Shown: positions 1 to 12,628, counted from the stretch's first letter. The stretch: DNA of 64,000 nt from Pseudoduganella dura (GCF_009727155.1 NZ_WNWM01000002.1:1674001-1738000), one strand, 5' to 3'. Numbers and translations: made by a program. Notes: a model not told the origin generated them from the sequence alone.

Positions 1-707
1 ACGTGCTGCGCTATGGCAGCGTGCGCGGCACCGACACGGCCGCGCTGTCGAACGTGGTCGACGGCCTGGTGGCGCGCGCGTGCGTCGCCCTGCCCTTCGG
101 CGTGCGGGGCCTGGCCGATGAAGCGGCGGCACAGCTGCTGGCACGGCTCATCGCCGGCGACGGCGCGATCCGCCTGCTGCAGAACGACGAACATGGCGCC
201 GCCTGGTTCGCGGCGCTCGCGAGCGCCGTGCGCAGCGAAGCCACGCATCCGCTGCTGGCCGGGCGCGCGGTGCGCATCCTCACCGAACAGGGCCACTGGC
301 CGATGGGCGAAGCGTCGCGCCACCTGGTGCTGCTCTGTTCGCGCGCGGTGGCACCGCTGGCGGCGGCCCAGTGGCTGGAAGGCTTCCTGCAGGGCAGCGG
401 CCCCCTGCTGGTGCACAACGACGAACTGTGGCACGCCATCGATGGCTGGGTGCTGTCGCTGCCGGCGGAGACGTTCATCGAGCTGCTGCCGCTGCTGCGC
501 CGCACCTTCGGCAGCTTCCAGGCGCCGGAGCGGCGGCAACTGGCGGAACGCGCGAGCGCCGGCGCCGCGGGGGCGGCCGGAGCGGCAATCGCATCGGCCC
601 GCGGCGGCATGCACGCGGTCGATCCGGTGCGCGCGCGGCGCGTGCTGCCGGTGCTGGCAACGATATTCGGCGGCGCCGCGGCGCGGGAGGCAGTGCATGA
701 CCAATGA
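1..707 (+). CDS. DUF5682-like protein, C-terminal part (5' end outside window)
   Basis: The reading frame is open from the left edge, so the true start lies upstream and only about 235 residues are visible. The sequence is Ala/Leu/Arg-rich and helical. Near the end a segment LLRRTFGSFQAPERRQL matches what I remember of the C-terminus of DUF5682 proteins. Those proteins precede a VWA protein in MoxR-type AAA+ clusters, and here a VWA gene follows with an 11-base overlap, which implies translational coupling. The molecular function is unknown. The family name rests on this short segment and on gene order. Confidence 0.6.
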   Translation, partial: VLRYGSVRGTDTAALSNVVDGLVARACVALPFGVRGLADEAAAQLLARLIAGDGAIRLLQNDEHGAAWFAALASAVRSEATHPLLAGRAVRILTEQGHWPMGEASRHLVLLCSRAVAPLAAAQWLEGFLQGSGPLLVHNDELWHAIDGWVLSLPAETFIELLPLLRRTFGSFQAPERRQLAERASAGAAGAAGAAIASARGGMHAVDPVRARRVLPVLATIFGGAAAREAVHDQ

Positions 708-1845
708 TTTCGACCGGACGGAAGCCGCGCGCCGCTGGCGCCTCGTGCTCGGGGGCACCGCCGCCGACACGCCGCTGGCCCCGGCCGACCTGGCCATGGA
801 CCGGGCGCTCGACGCGCTGTATGGCGCCGAGCCGGGCACGCCGCGCGGCGGGCTGGGTGCCTCGGCGCCGAACGTGGCACGCTGGCTGGGCGATATCCGC
901 CAGTACTTCCCTTCCACCGTCGTGCAGGTCATGCAGAAGGATGCGCTCGACCGGCTCGGCCTGCAGCGCATGCTGTGCGAACCCGAAATGCTGCAGGCGG
1001 TCGAACCCGACGTGCACCTGGTCGCCACCTTGCTGAGCCTGAACCGCATCATGCCGAACAAGACGCGCAGCACGGCGCGCGCGGTGGTGAGCAAGGTCGT
1101 GCGCGAGCTGGAGGCCAAGCTGGCCAGCCCGTTGCGCCAGGCCGTCACGGGCAGCCTGAACCGGGCCACCCGCAACCGCCGGCCGCGCCATAACGAGATC
1201 GACTGGATGCGCACCATCCGCGCCAACCTGAAGCACTGGCAGCCGGACTATCAAACCATCATCCCGGAAACCCGGATCGGCTTCGGCCGCAAGGGCCAGT
1301 CGCTGCGCGACATCGTGCTGTGCATCGACCAGAGCGGATCGATGGCGCCGTCCGTCGTGTATGCCAGCGTGTTCGCGGCCGTGCTGGCCAGTATCCGGGC
1401 CGTCAGCACGTCGGTGGTGGTGTTCGATACCGCCGTCGTCGACCTCACGCCGCTGCTGTCGGACCCGGTCGAGGTGCTGTTCGGCACCCAGCTGGGCGGC
1501 GGCACCGACATCAACCGCGCGCTGGCGTACAGCCAGGGGCTGGTCCGGCGGCCGAAGGACACGATCTTTGTGCTGATCAGCGACCTGTACGAGGGTGGCC
1601 GCAACGACGAGATGCTCCGGCGCGCGGCGGCGATGATCGCCAGCGGCGTGCAGTTCATCGTGCTGCTGGCCCTGGACGACCAGGGCGCGCCCTCGTACGA
1701 CAAGAGCAACGCCGCGCAGCTGGTGGCGATGGGCGCGCCCTGCTTTGCCTGCACGCCCGACCTGTTCCCCGACCTGATGGCGGCGGCGATCAAGCGCACG
1801 AGCCTCGAACAGTGGGCGGCAAAGGCGGGCATCGTTCACGTGTGA
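697..1845 (+). CDS. VWA domain-containing protein (MoxR-cluster, CoxE-like)
   Basis: A 382-residue protein. The ATG at 697 is chosen because a GGGAGG box lies just upstream at 685-690 and the protein-like sequence begins there (MTNDFDRTEAARRW); the longer open frame to position 13 is only a shadow of the preceding gene. The C-terminal half is a von Willebrand A domain with an intact metal-ion-dependent adhesion site: DQSGS at about residue 211, the Thr in GGGTDI, and the Asp in ISDLYEGG. VWA proteins of this type act with MoxR AAA+ ATPases as cytoplasmic chaperone-like complexes. The ATPase itself would lie left of the window. The overlap with the previous gene points to one operon. Confidence 0.85.
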   Translation: MTNDFDRTEAARRWRLVLGGTAADTPLAPADLAMDRALDALYGAEPGTPRGGLGASAPNVARWLGDIRQYFPSTVVQVMQKDALDRLGLQRMLCEPEMLQAVEPDVHLVATLLSLNRIMPNKTRSTARAVVSKVVRELEAKLASPLRQAVTGSLNRATRNRRPRHNEIDWMRTIRANLKHWQPDYQTIIPETRIGFGRKGQSLRDIVLCIDQSGSMAPSVVYASVFAAVLASIRAVSTSVVVFDTAVVDLTPLLSDPVEVLFGTQLGGGTDINRALAYSQGLVRRPKDTIFVLISDLYEGGRNDEMLRRAAAMIASGVQFIVLLALDDQGAPSYDKSNAAQLVAMGAPCFACTPDLFPDLMAAAIKRTSLEQWAAKAGIVHV

Positions 1846-1933
1846 GCGGGGGCCGGTCGCCGCCCGCTGCCCGCTTCGATCCGGATCGGAAACACGTACC
1901 CGGGTGCGGGAACGCGGCCCCCTGCCGTGCGCA

Positions 1934-3640
1934 TCAATGCACGAGTTCTTCCGGCACCGGGGCGGGCAGCTTGCCAGCGGCTTTCGATGCCGTCCTGCGC
2001 CGCCGGAAGATGAACCCTCCCAGCATGCAGCACAGGCCGATGCCGATACCGGCGACCGGCAGCGGCATCGGAAACGGCTCCGCCTCCGCCACGCTGGAGC
2101 GATCGCGCAGCGCCGCGGGGAACGGACGTGGCGCGACCGGCACGATTTTCCAGTCGGCCTGATTCGCCGGCACCCGCGCGCGGAATTCATCGAACGAGAA
2201 GACCGGCGCCGAACCCGTCGCACGGCTGGACGGAATTTGCGGAATACGCACCACAAAAATGGCGTCGACATCGCTCCTGAGCTGCTGTTCGTACGCGGTC
2301 AGCGTGCGCTGCGCGCCGGCAGCGCCGACAATCCGCAGCAGGTCGAGCCCCGCGGCCTCGAACGCCACTGCAGGCAAGAGCCGCGTTTGCTCCTCGTTCA
2401 GGTAATCGTAGATCTTGCGGCCGCCCTGCAGGCTGCCATCCGTGGCGGCGACATAGGCATATGCCGCGAGCGATTTCAGCGGCGCGGTCGGCCCGCGCTT
2501 CGGAATGTGCCAGCCAAGCGAATCGAAGACGTCGATACTGATCCCCGCGCAGTTCGCGCTCGTGTGCCGGTACTGGAAATCATGGCGGTAGAAATGGTTG
2601 AACACGCGCTGCACGCCGCCCTGGAACGCCGCCGCCGTGCGTTCGTTGTTCAGCACCGCGACCAGCATGGTGGATGGGCGGTAGTACTGCTGGCCGCTGT
2701 TCAGGTCCATCAGGTAGTTATCCATCGGCAGCGTCGCGGCGACGATGCCCTTTTCGCTGACCGAGTCCAGGTTGTAGAAATTGTTGACGGCCCAGTCGGA
2801 CCATTCCCCGCGGTTGCCGATACGGCCGGTCGCCACGGCGAAGTGCCCGCCCAGCGATTCGTCGTCGTCGCCCTGTGCGCCATTGAGCACGAACCCCAGC
2901 ACCGCCTTCCGCTTCCAGTCGCCGGGCTGGCTGGGGTGCCGTTGCCACAGCAGGCGCGTTTCGATCCCGCGCATCGCCTTCACCGGCTCGCGCACGAACG
3001 CGGCCAAGTCCGGCGACTGCGGCTGCGGCCTGCCTCCCATCGCGGCTGGCTCGAACCTGAAATCGGCGGGCCAGATCGTGCGGGCGACAAATACCTCCTT
3101 TGCGCCCGTACGATCGATCGCGCCGCGCATGCGCACCTCGCGCCCGGCGAAAAACCTCGCGGTATCGCCATTGGCATAGGAGAGGTTGGTGGCGAGCCTT
3201 GGCACGAGCCGGATATCGAGTTCACTCCCTGCCGCGGTGCGAACACGCCTGGCATCGGGCAGCATGACCGCATCCTCGAGGATGTTCGGCGCGCCGATCC
3301 ATACCAGGGAGGGATATGCGAGCTTTTCATTCGCCGATGCTGCGGCCCACTGCGCGACATCGCTTCGCCTGTCGGCCCCTCGCGCAAAGCCGGACACCGC
3401 AACGCCCGGTCCGGGCACGGCAATCAGCTCGTTTTCGAAATACCACAACCCTTGTTTCGGCACCGCGCAGTCGGCGCATTTGCCGGTACGCAGAAGCATG
3501 GTGTCGGTCCGCAGTAATCCAATTGATTCCGACTCCAGTGCGCCCTTGATCCCGACTGAGGCCGGGCTTGCGATACATGCTCCAGCACAAGCCAAAGCGG
3601 CAACCACGGCAGCGGCTGCATCTGGAAGTTGTCGGGCCAT
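1934..3640 (-). CDS. Exported protein of unknown function with C-terminal membrane anchor
   Basis: About 568 residues, transcribed towards the VWA gene. The ATG at 3640 has AAGGAG five bases upstream; a GTG two codons earlier is less likely. A signal peptide is visible at the N-terminus (VVAALACAGACIASPA). A hydrophobic segment near the C-terminus (PVAGIGIGLCCMLGGFIF) followed by RRRR looks like a membrane anchor with a cytoplasmic tail, so the bulk is probably periplasmic. The central part has a GGHFAVATG segment with a conserved-looking His and an SANCAGISID segment with a Cys. Their order is permuted relative to classical papain but recalls NlpC/P60- or DUF4105-like cysteine peptidases. 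That resemblance is only suggestive and I do not recognise the family. Confidence 0.7.
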   Translation of the reverse strand: MARQLPDAAAAVVAALACAGACIASPASVGIKGALESESIGLLRTDTMLLRTGKCADCAVPKQGLWYFENELIAVPGPGVAVSGFARGADRRSDVAQWAAASANEKLAYPSLVWIGAPNILEDAVMLPDARRVRTAAGSELDIRLVPRLATNLSYANGDTARFFAGREVRMRGAIDRTGAKEVFVARTIWPADFRFEPAAMGGRPQPQSPDLAAFVREPVKAMRGIETRLLWQRHPSQPGDWKRKAVLGFVLNGAQGDDDESLGGHFAVATGRIGNRGEWSDWAVNNFYNLDSVSEKGIVAATLPMDNYLMDLNSGQQYYRPSTMLVAVLNNERTAAAFQGGVQRVFNHFYRHDFQYRHTSANCAGISIDVFDSLGWHIPKRGPTAPLKSLAAYAYVAATDGSLQGGRKIYDYLNEEQTRLLPAVAFEAAGLDLLRIVGAAGAQRTLTAYEQQLRSDVDAIFVVRIPQIPSSRATGSAPVFSFDEFRARVPANQADWKIVPVAPRPFPAALRDRSSVAEAEPFPMPLPVAGIGIGLCCMLGGFIFRRRRTASKAAGKLPAPVPEELVH

Positions 3641-3807
3641 GGTCACTCCTTACTCGCTGGAAAGAGCAGAGCTTACCTCGGCCAATATCGTTTGAAATTG
3701 ATTGGCAGCAATACCCTTCAAGAGCCAAAATCCCCTGCGGCAAAGACTAACGTCCGGCGTCTTCCAATCGCTGGCGTATGGCGCCCCTGGCCGGACTGCT
3801 GTGTTAA

Positions 3808-4212
3808 CTAGTGGCCAGGCTGGATGACAGTACCCTCGACGATGTACACGCGCGAGGTAGCAGATTGATGGCGTATAGGCATCAACTTCCGGTAGGCAGG
3901 AGAGTCGTACCAAGCCTGCGCCTTTTCCTTACTGTCGAATTCGATGACAACCATGCCGCCGTTGGGACCATCTCCTTCAAGCCCGCGGATTTTTCCCCCG
4001 CGTACGATGTAGCGACCGCCAAATGGCAGGAATGTCGATTCGACCTGTGCGCTGTATGGCTTCATTCCCTCACGGTCAGTCACGACGAATTCCGAGATAT
4101 AGAATGCCCGCGGTGTGCCTGAAGGTATTTCCTACACGTGCAGGACAATGCTGGCGGCGAGGGCGAGGACGGCTGTTGTAATCAAACGCCGCATGCCGTA
4201 TTTCATTTTCAT
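3808..4212 (-). pseudogene. DUF1330 family exported protein, interrupted by an in-frame amber stop
   Basis: Reading from ATG 4212, which has a perfect AAGGAG nine bases upstream, gives a 26-residue signal-peptide-like start (MKMKYGMRRLITTAVLALAA and on). It is followed by TAG at 4132-4134 in the same frame. The frame then stays open for another 108 codons and reads RAFYISEFVVTDREGMKPYS and onwards, which is the typical DUF1330 fold start (Dabb-like ferredoxin fold, often involved in small-molecule stress responses). The stop sits where related exported proteins usually have the mature N-terminus, so a CAG to TAG transition would explain it. A GTG at 4083 could restart translation but would lose the first beta strand. 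It is divergent from an AraC regulator that may control it. Confidence 0.8.
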
Positions 4213-4393
4213 GGATCTCCTTGTGACCAGTAGAGCTGCGTTTTCCGCGGATGCGGCCAGCTTGCGTGTCAGCACGCTTCACACGGTATCCTCATCCTGC
4301 CGCTTTCTTGCCCGATCCTCTGGCCGTGCTGCAAATCCATAGGCAGTAATCTCGTCCCGCCTTATCCTTGTGACGAAACTGGAGATCATCACC

Positions 4394-5332
4394 ATGCACC
4401 TGCTTGCCGGTTCTACGCCGTTCTCACCGACTCGTCGTGAAGAATTACGGGCGCAACTAGCCAGTCGCGCTGCATCGCTGATTGGCTCGGCATCGAACTT
4501 GCCAACCTCGATCCCTGGACTGACCCTGTATCGCTATACAGCTCCCACGTTGCCGGATTCGGTAACGTATGAGCCCAGCATGGCGGTGGTCGTGCAGGGG
4601 CGGAAGCGCGTGACGCTGGGCCGCACCAGTTTCGACTACGGGCCTTCCCACTTCCTGCTGACTTCGCTGGACCTGCCCGTCACCAGCCAAGTCATCGAAG
4701 CAAGTCTGGAGGTGCCTTACCTGTGCTTGCGACTGAAGTTGGATATTGCGATGGTGAGGGAACTGCTCAGCCGGCAGCCGGACCTAGCTACGCGGTGGCA
4801 CAACAGTCAGCCCGCAATGACGACCGCCGAGACGACTGCCGAATTTCTCGATGCATTTTGTCGGCTGATCGACCTGCAGCGTGCTCCGCAGGACATCGAG
4901 TTCATGAGCGAGCTGATTCAACGTGAAATCGTTTACCGGATCTTGCAAAGTGCTGAAGGACAGCGCCTGCGCTCGATTGCAAGCATGGGGGACAGCGGCC
5001 AACGAACAGCCAAGGCAGTCGAATGGATCCGCGATAATTATAGAAAACCGTTGCGCATGGAAACACTGGCCCACGTCGCATGCATGGGCGTATCGACACT
5101 ACACCACCATTTCCGGGCGCTGACATCGATGACCCCGCTCCAGTATCAGAAGCGGCTCCGTTTGCATGAGGCGCGGCGGCTTATGTTGATGGATGGCCAT
5201 GATGCCGCAAGCGCGGCCTTCGGGGTGGGCTACGAAAGTGCCAGCCAGTTCAACCGCGAGTACAGTCGCGCCTTTGGCCAACCTCCATTACGTGATGTGC
5301 GCGCCCTACGCGTGGTGGGAGATCGTGAATAA
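4394..5332 (+). CDS. AraC family transcriptional regulator
   Basis: A 312-residue protein. The ATG at 4394 is preferred over the GTG at 4370 because GGAG lies at 4381-4384 and nothing like a ribosome site precedes the GTG. Residues of about 25-185 form the AraC_N ligand-binding type domain (IPGLTLYRYTAP, then SMAVVVQGRKRVTLG). The last 100 residues are the double helix-turn-helix, including LRMETLAHVACMGVSTLHHH and the conserved GYESASQFNREYSRAFG signature of the second HTH. It lies divergent to the DUF1330 gene and just upstream of an exported ABM-type protein; both neighbours are plausible targets. The effector is unknown. Confidence 0.9.
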   Translation: MHLLAGSTPFSPTRREELRAQLASRAASLIGSASNLPTSIPGLTLYRYTAPTLPDSVTYEPSMAVVVQGRKRVTLGRTSFDYGPSHFLLTSLDLPVTSQVIEASLEVPYLCLRLKLDIAMVRELLSRQPDLATRWHNSQPAMTTAETTAEFLDAFCRLIDLQRAPQDIEFMSELIQREIVYRILQSAEGQRLRSIASMGDSGQRTAKAVEWIRDNYRKPLRMETLAHVACMGVSTLHHHFRALTSMTPLQYQKRLRLHEARRLMLMDGHDAASAAFGVGYESASQFNREYSRAFGQPPLRDVRALRVVGDRE

Positions 5333-5388
5333 AGTACTGATATCGGCCCGAGTACTTACTGACGCTGCGTTCAATGAAGGAGTGAAGA

Positions 5389-5865
5389 ATGATTGGTTTC
5401 AATACAAAACACGCTCGGAAACGTGAAGCCCGGCCCCGGTCGATGGCGGAGCTGGCTCGAAGACTCCTTGCCCCGATCGTCGCTGCCTGGTTATTGCTTA
5501 CTTTGGACTACGCCCATGCCCAGGAGCGACAAATGATGGTTCGGATCTCTGAGATTCAGATACATGCAGAATATCTCGAGCGGTACAAGGAGATTCTGGT
5601 AGAAGAAGCGGAAGCGTCGATCAGGCTCGAAGCGGGAGTGATTGCCATTTTCCCGATGTATCAGCAAGAAGATCCTACCCAGGTCAGGATTCTTGAAATG
5701 TATGCTGATCGTCAAGCGTATGAGGCCCATCTCAAGACTCCACATTTTCAAAAATACAAAACTACAACACTCCCCATGGTTAAATCGTTGAGGCTGATAG
5801 ATATGCACGCGATGGATGCGCAAACGATGGGCAAGATGTTCAGGAAGATGGATGGGATGCCGTAG
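5389..5865 (+). CDS. Exported antibiotic-biosynthesis-monooxygenase (ABM)-fold protein, putative quinol monooxygenase
   Basis: A 158-residue protein with GGAGTGAAG directly before the ATG. An N-terminal basic stretch is followed by a hydrophobic segment (LLAPIVAAWLLLTLDYAHAQ) that looks like a cleavable signal peptide. Residues of about 50-135 show the dimeric alpha-beta-barrel ABM pattern: VRISEIQIHAEYLERYKEIL, then a central EAGVIAIFPM strand, ILEMYADRQAYEAHLKTPHFQKY and a closing Leu-rich strand. ABM proteins such as YgiN oxidise quinols, but many have no known substrate. It begins 56 bases after the AraC gene and may be in its regulon. Confidence 0.75.
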   Translation: MIGFNTKHARKREARPRSMAELARRLLAPIVAAWLLLTLDYAHAQERQMMVRISEIQIHAEYLERYKEILVEEAEASIRLEAGVIAIFPMYQQEDPTQVRILEMYADRQAYEAHLKTPHFQKYKTTTLPMVKSLRLIDMHAMDAQTMGKMFRKMDGMP

Positions 5866-6042
5866 ATATTCAGCATCCTGTGCTCGGGGTTGTAGCCGCA
5901 GCATGCTACAACATTGCATTTCTACTGCCACGATACCGCAGCCGAATTTCAAGCAACCCTAAGACCAGGGGCTGGGTCAGACCCGCCGGGTCTGACCCCG
6001 GATTCTGCCGCTGGGGTTAATGTCGATTCGACGGCGCAAAGC
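5866..6042. other. Intergenic region between ABM gene and rrn terminators; contains an 11-bp inverted repeat
   Basis: No gene is visible. A perfect hairpin occurs at 5974-5998: GGGTCAGACCC, three-base loop, GGGTCTGACCC. It lacks a T-tract, so it is not a standard terminator. It resembles the other short palindromic elements scattered in this window. Confidence 0.6.
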
Positions 6043-6078
6043 AAAAAACCCCCGCCAGATTCTTCTGGCGGGGGTTTC
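6043..6078 (-). terminator. Distal intrinsic terminator of the rrn operon (copy 2)
   Basis: An 11-bp perfect stem, CCCCCGCCAGA at 6049-6059 pairing with TCTGGCGGGGG at 6064-6074, with a four-base loop. A run of six A at 6043-6048 becomes the U-tract for minus-strand transcription. It lies downstream of the truncated 5S copy. Confidence 0.85.
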
Positions 6079-6088
6079 TCTATATAAC

Positions 6089-6159
6089 AGCCTGACGATA
6101 ACCTACTTTCACACTGGTTGCAGCACTATCATCGGCGCAAAGTCGTTTCACGGTCCTGT
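6089..6159 (-). pseudogene. Truncated 5S rRNA copy (3' terminal ~71 nt)
   Basis: Bases 6079-6159 are identical to 6288-6368, an offset of 209. The shared block covers the 3' two-thirds of 5S rRNA plus the adjacent TCTATATAAC leader to the terminator. The 5' third of 5S is absent; at 6160 the sequence changes to unrelated DNA. It cannot form a complete 5S molecule. It is probably the remnant of a tandem duplication of the operon end. Confidence 0.85.
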
Positions 6160-6253
6160 GAGTGGAGCGACGTCGGGCAATGCCCGGCGGAGCACAAAAA
6201 CCATGGACAGCGAGCCCAGTCCGCAGCGCCCTGCTGAAGCAGCGTCCCAAAGC

Positions 6254-6287
6254 AAAAAACCCCGCCAGCGATCGCTAACGGGGTTTT
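6254..6287 (-). terminator. Proximal intrinsic terminator of the rrn operon
   Basis: A stem with outer arms CCCCG and CGGGG enclosing CAGCG/CGCT, followed on the minus strand by a run of six U (A run at 6254-6259). It lies about 10 bases beyond the 5S 3' end. Confidence 0.8.
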
Positions 6288-6297
6288 TCTATATAAC

Positions 6298-6413
6298 AGC
6301 CTGACGATAACCTACTTTCACACTGGTTGCAGCACTATCATCGGCGCAAAGTCGTTTCACGGTCCTGTTCGGGATGGGAAGGGGTGGGACCGACTTGCTA
6401 TGGTCATCAGGCA
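6298..6413 (-). rRNA. rrf: 5S ribosomal RNA
   Basis: About 116 nt on the minus strand. It begins TGCCTGATGACC, contains the conserved CCCATCCCGAACAG motif and ends TCGTCAGGC, which pairs with the 5' end. It is the last gene of the operon, 117 bases after 23S. Confidence 0.95.
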
Positions 6414-6530
6414 TGACTTGTACGTAGCGTCGCTCCCTGCTGGGCAGCGCAGCTACTAATCTGGAAGAAGTAAAGTTAGGGTAATTCAAGCTGCATCGTC
6501 AAACACAGGCAAATGCTCCATAACCGTCAA

Positions 6531-9420
<2,890 letters not shown>

Positions 9421-9525
9421 TTGACGGCTATCGGTATCAAGCATTTACTACTGTGTTTTGATGAGCTTTATTACTACCCTGAACATGCGATGTCTCGCAC
9501 GTTCAATAAAACTTTACTTCTTCCA

Positions 9526-9540
9526 GATTGTTAAAGAACG
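9526..9540 (-). promoter_or_regulatory. boxA antitermination site in 16S-23S spacer
   Basis: The minus strand reads CGTTCTTTAACAATC, a close match to the Nus-factor boxA element used for rRNA antitermination. It sits upstream of 23S. Confidence 0.7.
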
Positions 9541-9618
9541 AAACAGCAGTAGTCTCTAAAAGACTAAACATAAAAGTGAACTCGTCACGCTTACGTTTAA
9601 TATTTTGAGTAGATGCGT

Positions 9619-9694
9619 TGGTGGAGGATGACGGGATCGAACCGACGACCCCCTGCTTGCAAAGCAGGTGCTCTCCCAGCTGAGCTAATCCCCC
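9619..9694 (-). tRNA. tRNA-Ala (TGC)
   Basis: A 76-nt cloverleaf with encoded CCA. The acceptor starts GGGGGATTAGCTCAGC, the anticodon loop is CTTTGCAAG with TGC, and the T-arm is GGTTCGATCCC. It is in the standard position in the 16S-23S spacer. Confidence 0.97.
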
Positions 9695-9718
9695 AGGGAT
9701 TTTCTTGTGCCTGATACG

Positions 9719-9795
9719 TGGTGGGTCTGGTTGGGCTCGAACCAACGACCCCCGCGTTATCAACACGGTGCTCTAACCAGCTGAGCTACAGACCC
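9719..9795 (-). tRNA. tRNA-Ile (GAT)
   Basis: A 77-nt cloverleaf with encoded CCA. It starts GGGTCTGTAGCTCAGC, has the GAT anticodon in TTGATAAC and the T-arm GGTTCGAGCCC. It precedes tRNA-Ala in transcription order. Confidence 0.97.
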
Positions 9796-9836
9796 GCGCT
9801 ACAACACGATTGCGGCACTACTGTTTCTTCTTCATT

Positions 9837-9866
9837 CGACAGTCGATAAGTGTGGACGTTTGATGA
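9837..9866 (-). other. 3' arm of the pre-16S processing stem
   Basis: This segment is nearly complementary to 11565-11592 in the 16S leader (shared core AGTCGATAAGTGTGG then CGTTTGATGA). Together they bracket 16S and form the double-stranded RNase III substrate of the precursor. Confidence 0.75.
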
Positions 9867-9895
9867 GCAAGGATTCCGAAGAATCGTGCCTACTC

Positions 9896-11429
<1,534 letters not shown>

Positions 11430-11673
11430 AATCTCTGTTTAAAGTCATTGCTGACTTGGTCGCCCATTCAAAATACTGACGAACCCTCTTGCGAAGGTTA
11501 CGTTTATTTCTTATGAGCGTTTGATGCTATATTTTGAGCGATCGGGACCGAAGTCCCGGGCACATCATCAAACGCCCACACTTATCGACTGTTGATTGTT
11601 AAAGAATTCTGCCCTTGAAGGCCTTGCCACTTTGTCGACAAATCGTTGTGTTTGTCAGCAGCAGAGAGGCGAG

Positions 11674-11702
11674 ATTATCAGGTGTTTCATGCATCTCGTC
11701 AA
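11674..11702 (-). promoter_or_regulatory. rrn promoter P2 (sigma70-type)
   Basis: Minus strand: TTGACG (11697-11702), 17-base spacer, GATAAT (11674-11679), followed by a CTCGCC discriminator, a GC-rich composition typical of growth-rate-controlled rRNA promoters. The predicted start is near 11667. Confidence 0.75.
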
Positions 11703-11779
11703 CTCTTTGTTTTCAGCGCTTCGCGCTTCCAACACCTCGCTGCACCTGCTTTACTGCGTTGCTTGCTGCGAGGGACAGA

Positions 11780-11808
11780 ACTATAACAAACGCCCCTCAC
11801 CTCTGCAA
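11780..11808 (-). promoter_or_regulatory. rrn promoter P1 (sigma70-type)
   Basis: Minus strand: TTGCAG (11803-11808), 17-base spacer, TATAGT (11780-11785). It lies about 106 bp upstream of P2, mirroring the P1/P2 pairs of other rRNA operons. Confidence 0.65.
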
Positions 11809-11885
11809 TAGCTTTCAAGAAAATTCCCGTTCCCGCAACGCCGCGAATTGCACAGTACCCGCTACGCGCGAAGGCACTCCAGCGA

Positions 11886-12329
11886 TCAACTGCATTTCAT
11901 TTCGATCTTCCGCGGCTCACCCGGCACAGGCTTGAACATCGTGATCGTGCATTCCCTGGTTCGTTCGTCGAGCCGGCGCGAGATCGAAATCTCGCCACCC
12001 TCGCCATACGTGCAATCGAGCCAGACATGGTTCGGGCGTGCATCCGGTGCAAAGCCGTAGCTGGTCGAGACCAGTTCCTTGTCCTTGTGTATTTCCTTGC
12101 CGGGCCGCGTCTGCGAGCTGCCGGGAGGCCCGGCCGACATGCCGGCGGCGTAAAGCTTCAATGGCGCTTCGATGCGCGGCACCCAGCCCGCCGCGGCGGT
12201 GATCCTGATCGCCTGCGGCTGAAGCTCCGTCGGGCAAGTGACCAGCCTGTCCAGGGCCGCGGCATGGGGTGCGATGGAAAGCAGCGCCGCGGCAGCCAGC
12301 ATTCCAGAGATGGGGTTCGTGCCAGTCAT
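11886..12329 (-). CDS. Exported protein, STY0301-family-like
   Basis: A 147-residue protein with a signal peptide (GMLAAAALLSIAPHAAA). The mature part starts with a CP motif (LVTCPTELQ), has GWVPRI, a short lipid- or sugar-fold-like core, W-x-DCTYGEGGEISI, and a second Cys pair (RECTITMF, then MKCS at the end). This spacing of Cys and Trp resembles STY0301-family small periplasmic proteins as I recall them, whose function is unknown. It lies upstream of the rRNA operon in the same orientation but is separated by the rrn promoters. Confidence 0.65.
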   Translation of the reverse strand: MTGTNPISGMLAAAALLSIAPHAAALDRLVTCPTELQPQAIRITAAAGWVPRIEAPLKLYAAGMSAGPPGSSQTRPGKEIHKDKELVSTSYGFAPDARPNHVWLDCTYGEGGEISISRRLDERTRECTITMFKPVPGEPRKIEMKCS

Positions 12330-12628
12330 TCGGTCACCGGGTAGGCCTGCGTTGTCGTAAGGGTGCGAGTATATCCCGCTACTACACGCCTATATAGCAG
12401 GTGCGGCAACCCGCTGATACCGGGCGTCGGATGGTCACGCAGGTACCGTGTGACGAACCCGGGCGCGTCCGGTAGCGCAATGCCCGGCCGAACGGCGATT
12501 TCTTTCCACACCCAAGTTACACTATCCCTACTGCGATTGCTGCGTAGACGATCCGGCTGCATGAATCCGGCCGTGATTCACTCTATCGCCGCGCAAGATC
12601 GGCCAATCCATTCATGAAAGGTGGAAGC
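12330..12628. other. Divergent intergenic region with a CAAGTTACACTA promoter-like motif
   Basis: There is no gene in these 299 bases. At 12513-12524 the sequence CAAGTTACACTA, preceded by a T-rich then CAC-rich stretch, is repeated exactly at 15297-15308 upstream of the DUF445 gene. Each copy lies about 105-110 bases before the start codon it precedes, so it may be a shared promoter element. Confidence 0.5.

Larger units (their letters stand above)
11430..11885 (-). promoter_or_regulatory. rrn leader and upstream region (no protein gene)
   Basis: A 456-bp stretch between 16S and the next gene. It holds the leader boxA at 11594-11609 (minus strand: GAATTCTTTAACAATC), the 5' processing-stem arm at 11565-11592, and two promoter-like sites described separately. 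I see no credible protein gene in it. Confidence 0.8.

Noticed and set aside
1904..3517. Plus-strand frame of 537 codons
   Set aside because: It is antisense to the exported protein, rich in Arg and His, and has no recognisable motif.
4076..4282. A 68-codon minus-strand frame reading through the DUF1330 start region
   Set aside because: It is out of frame with both the signal peptide and the DUF1330 domain and has no ribosome site.
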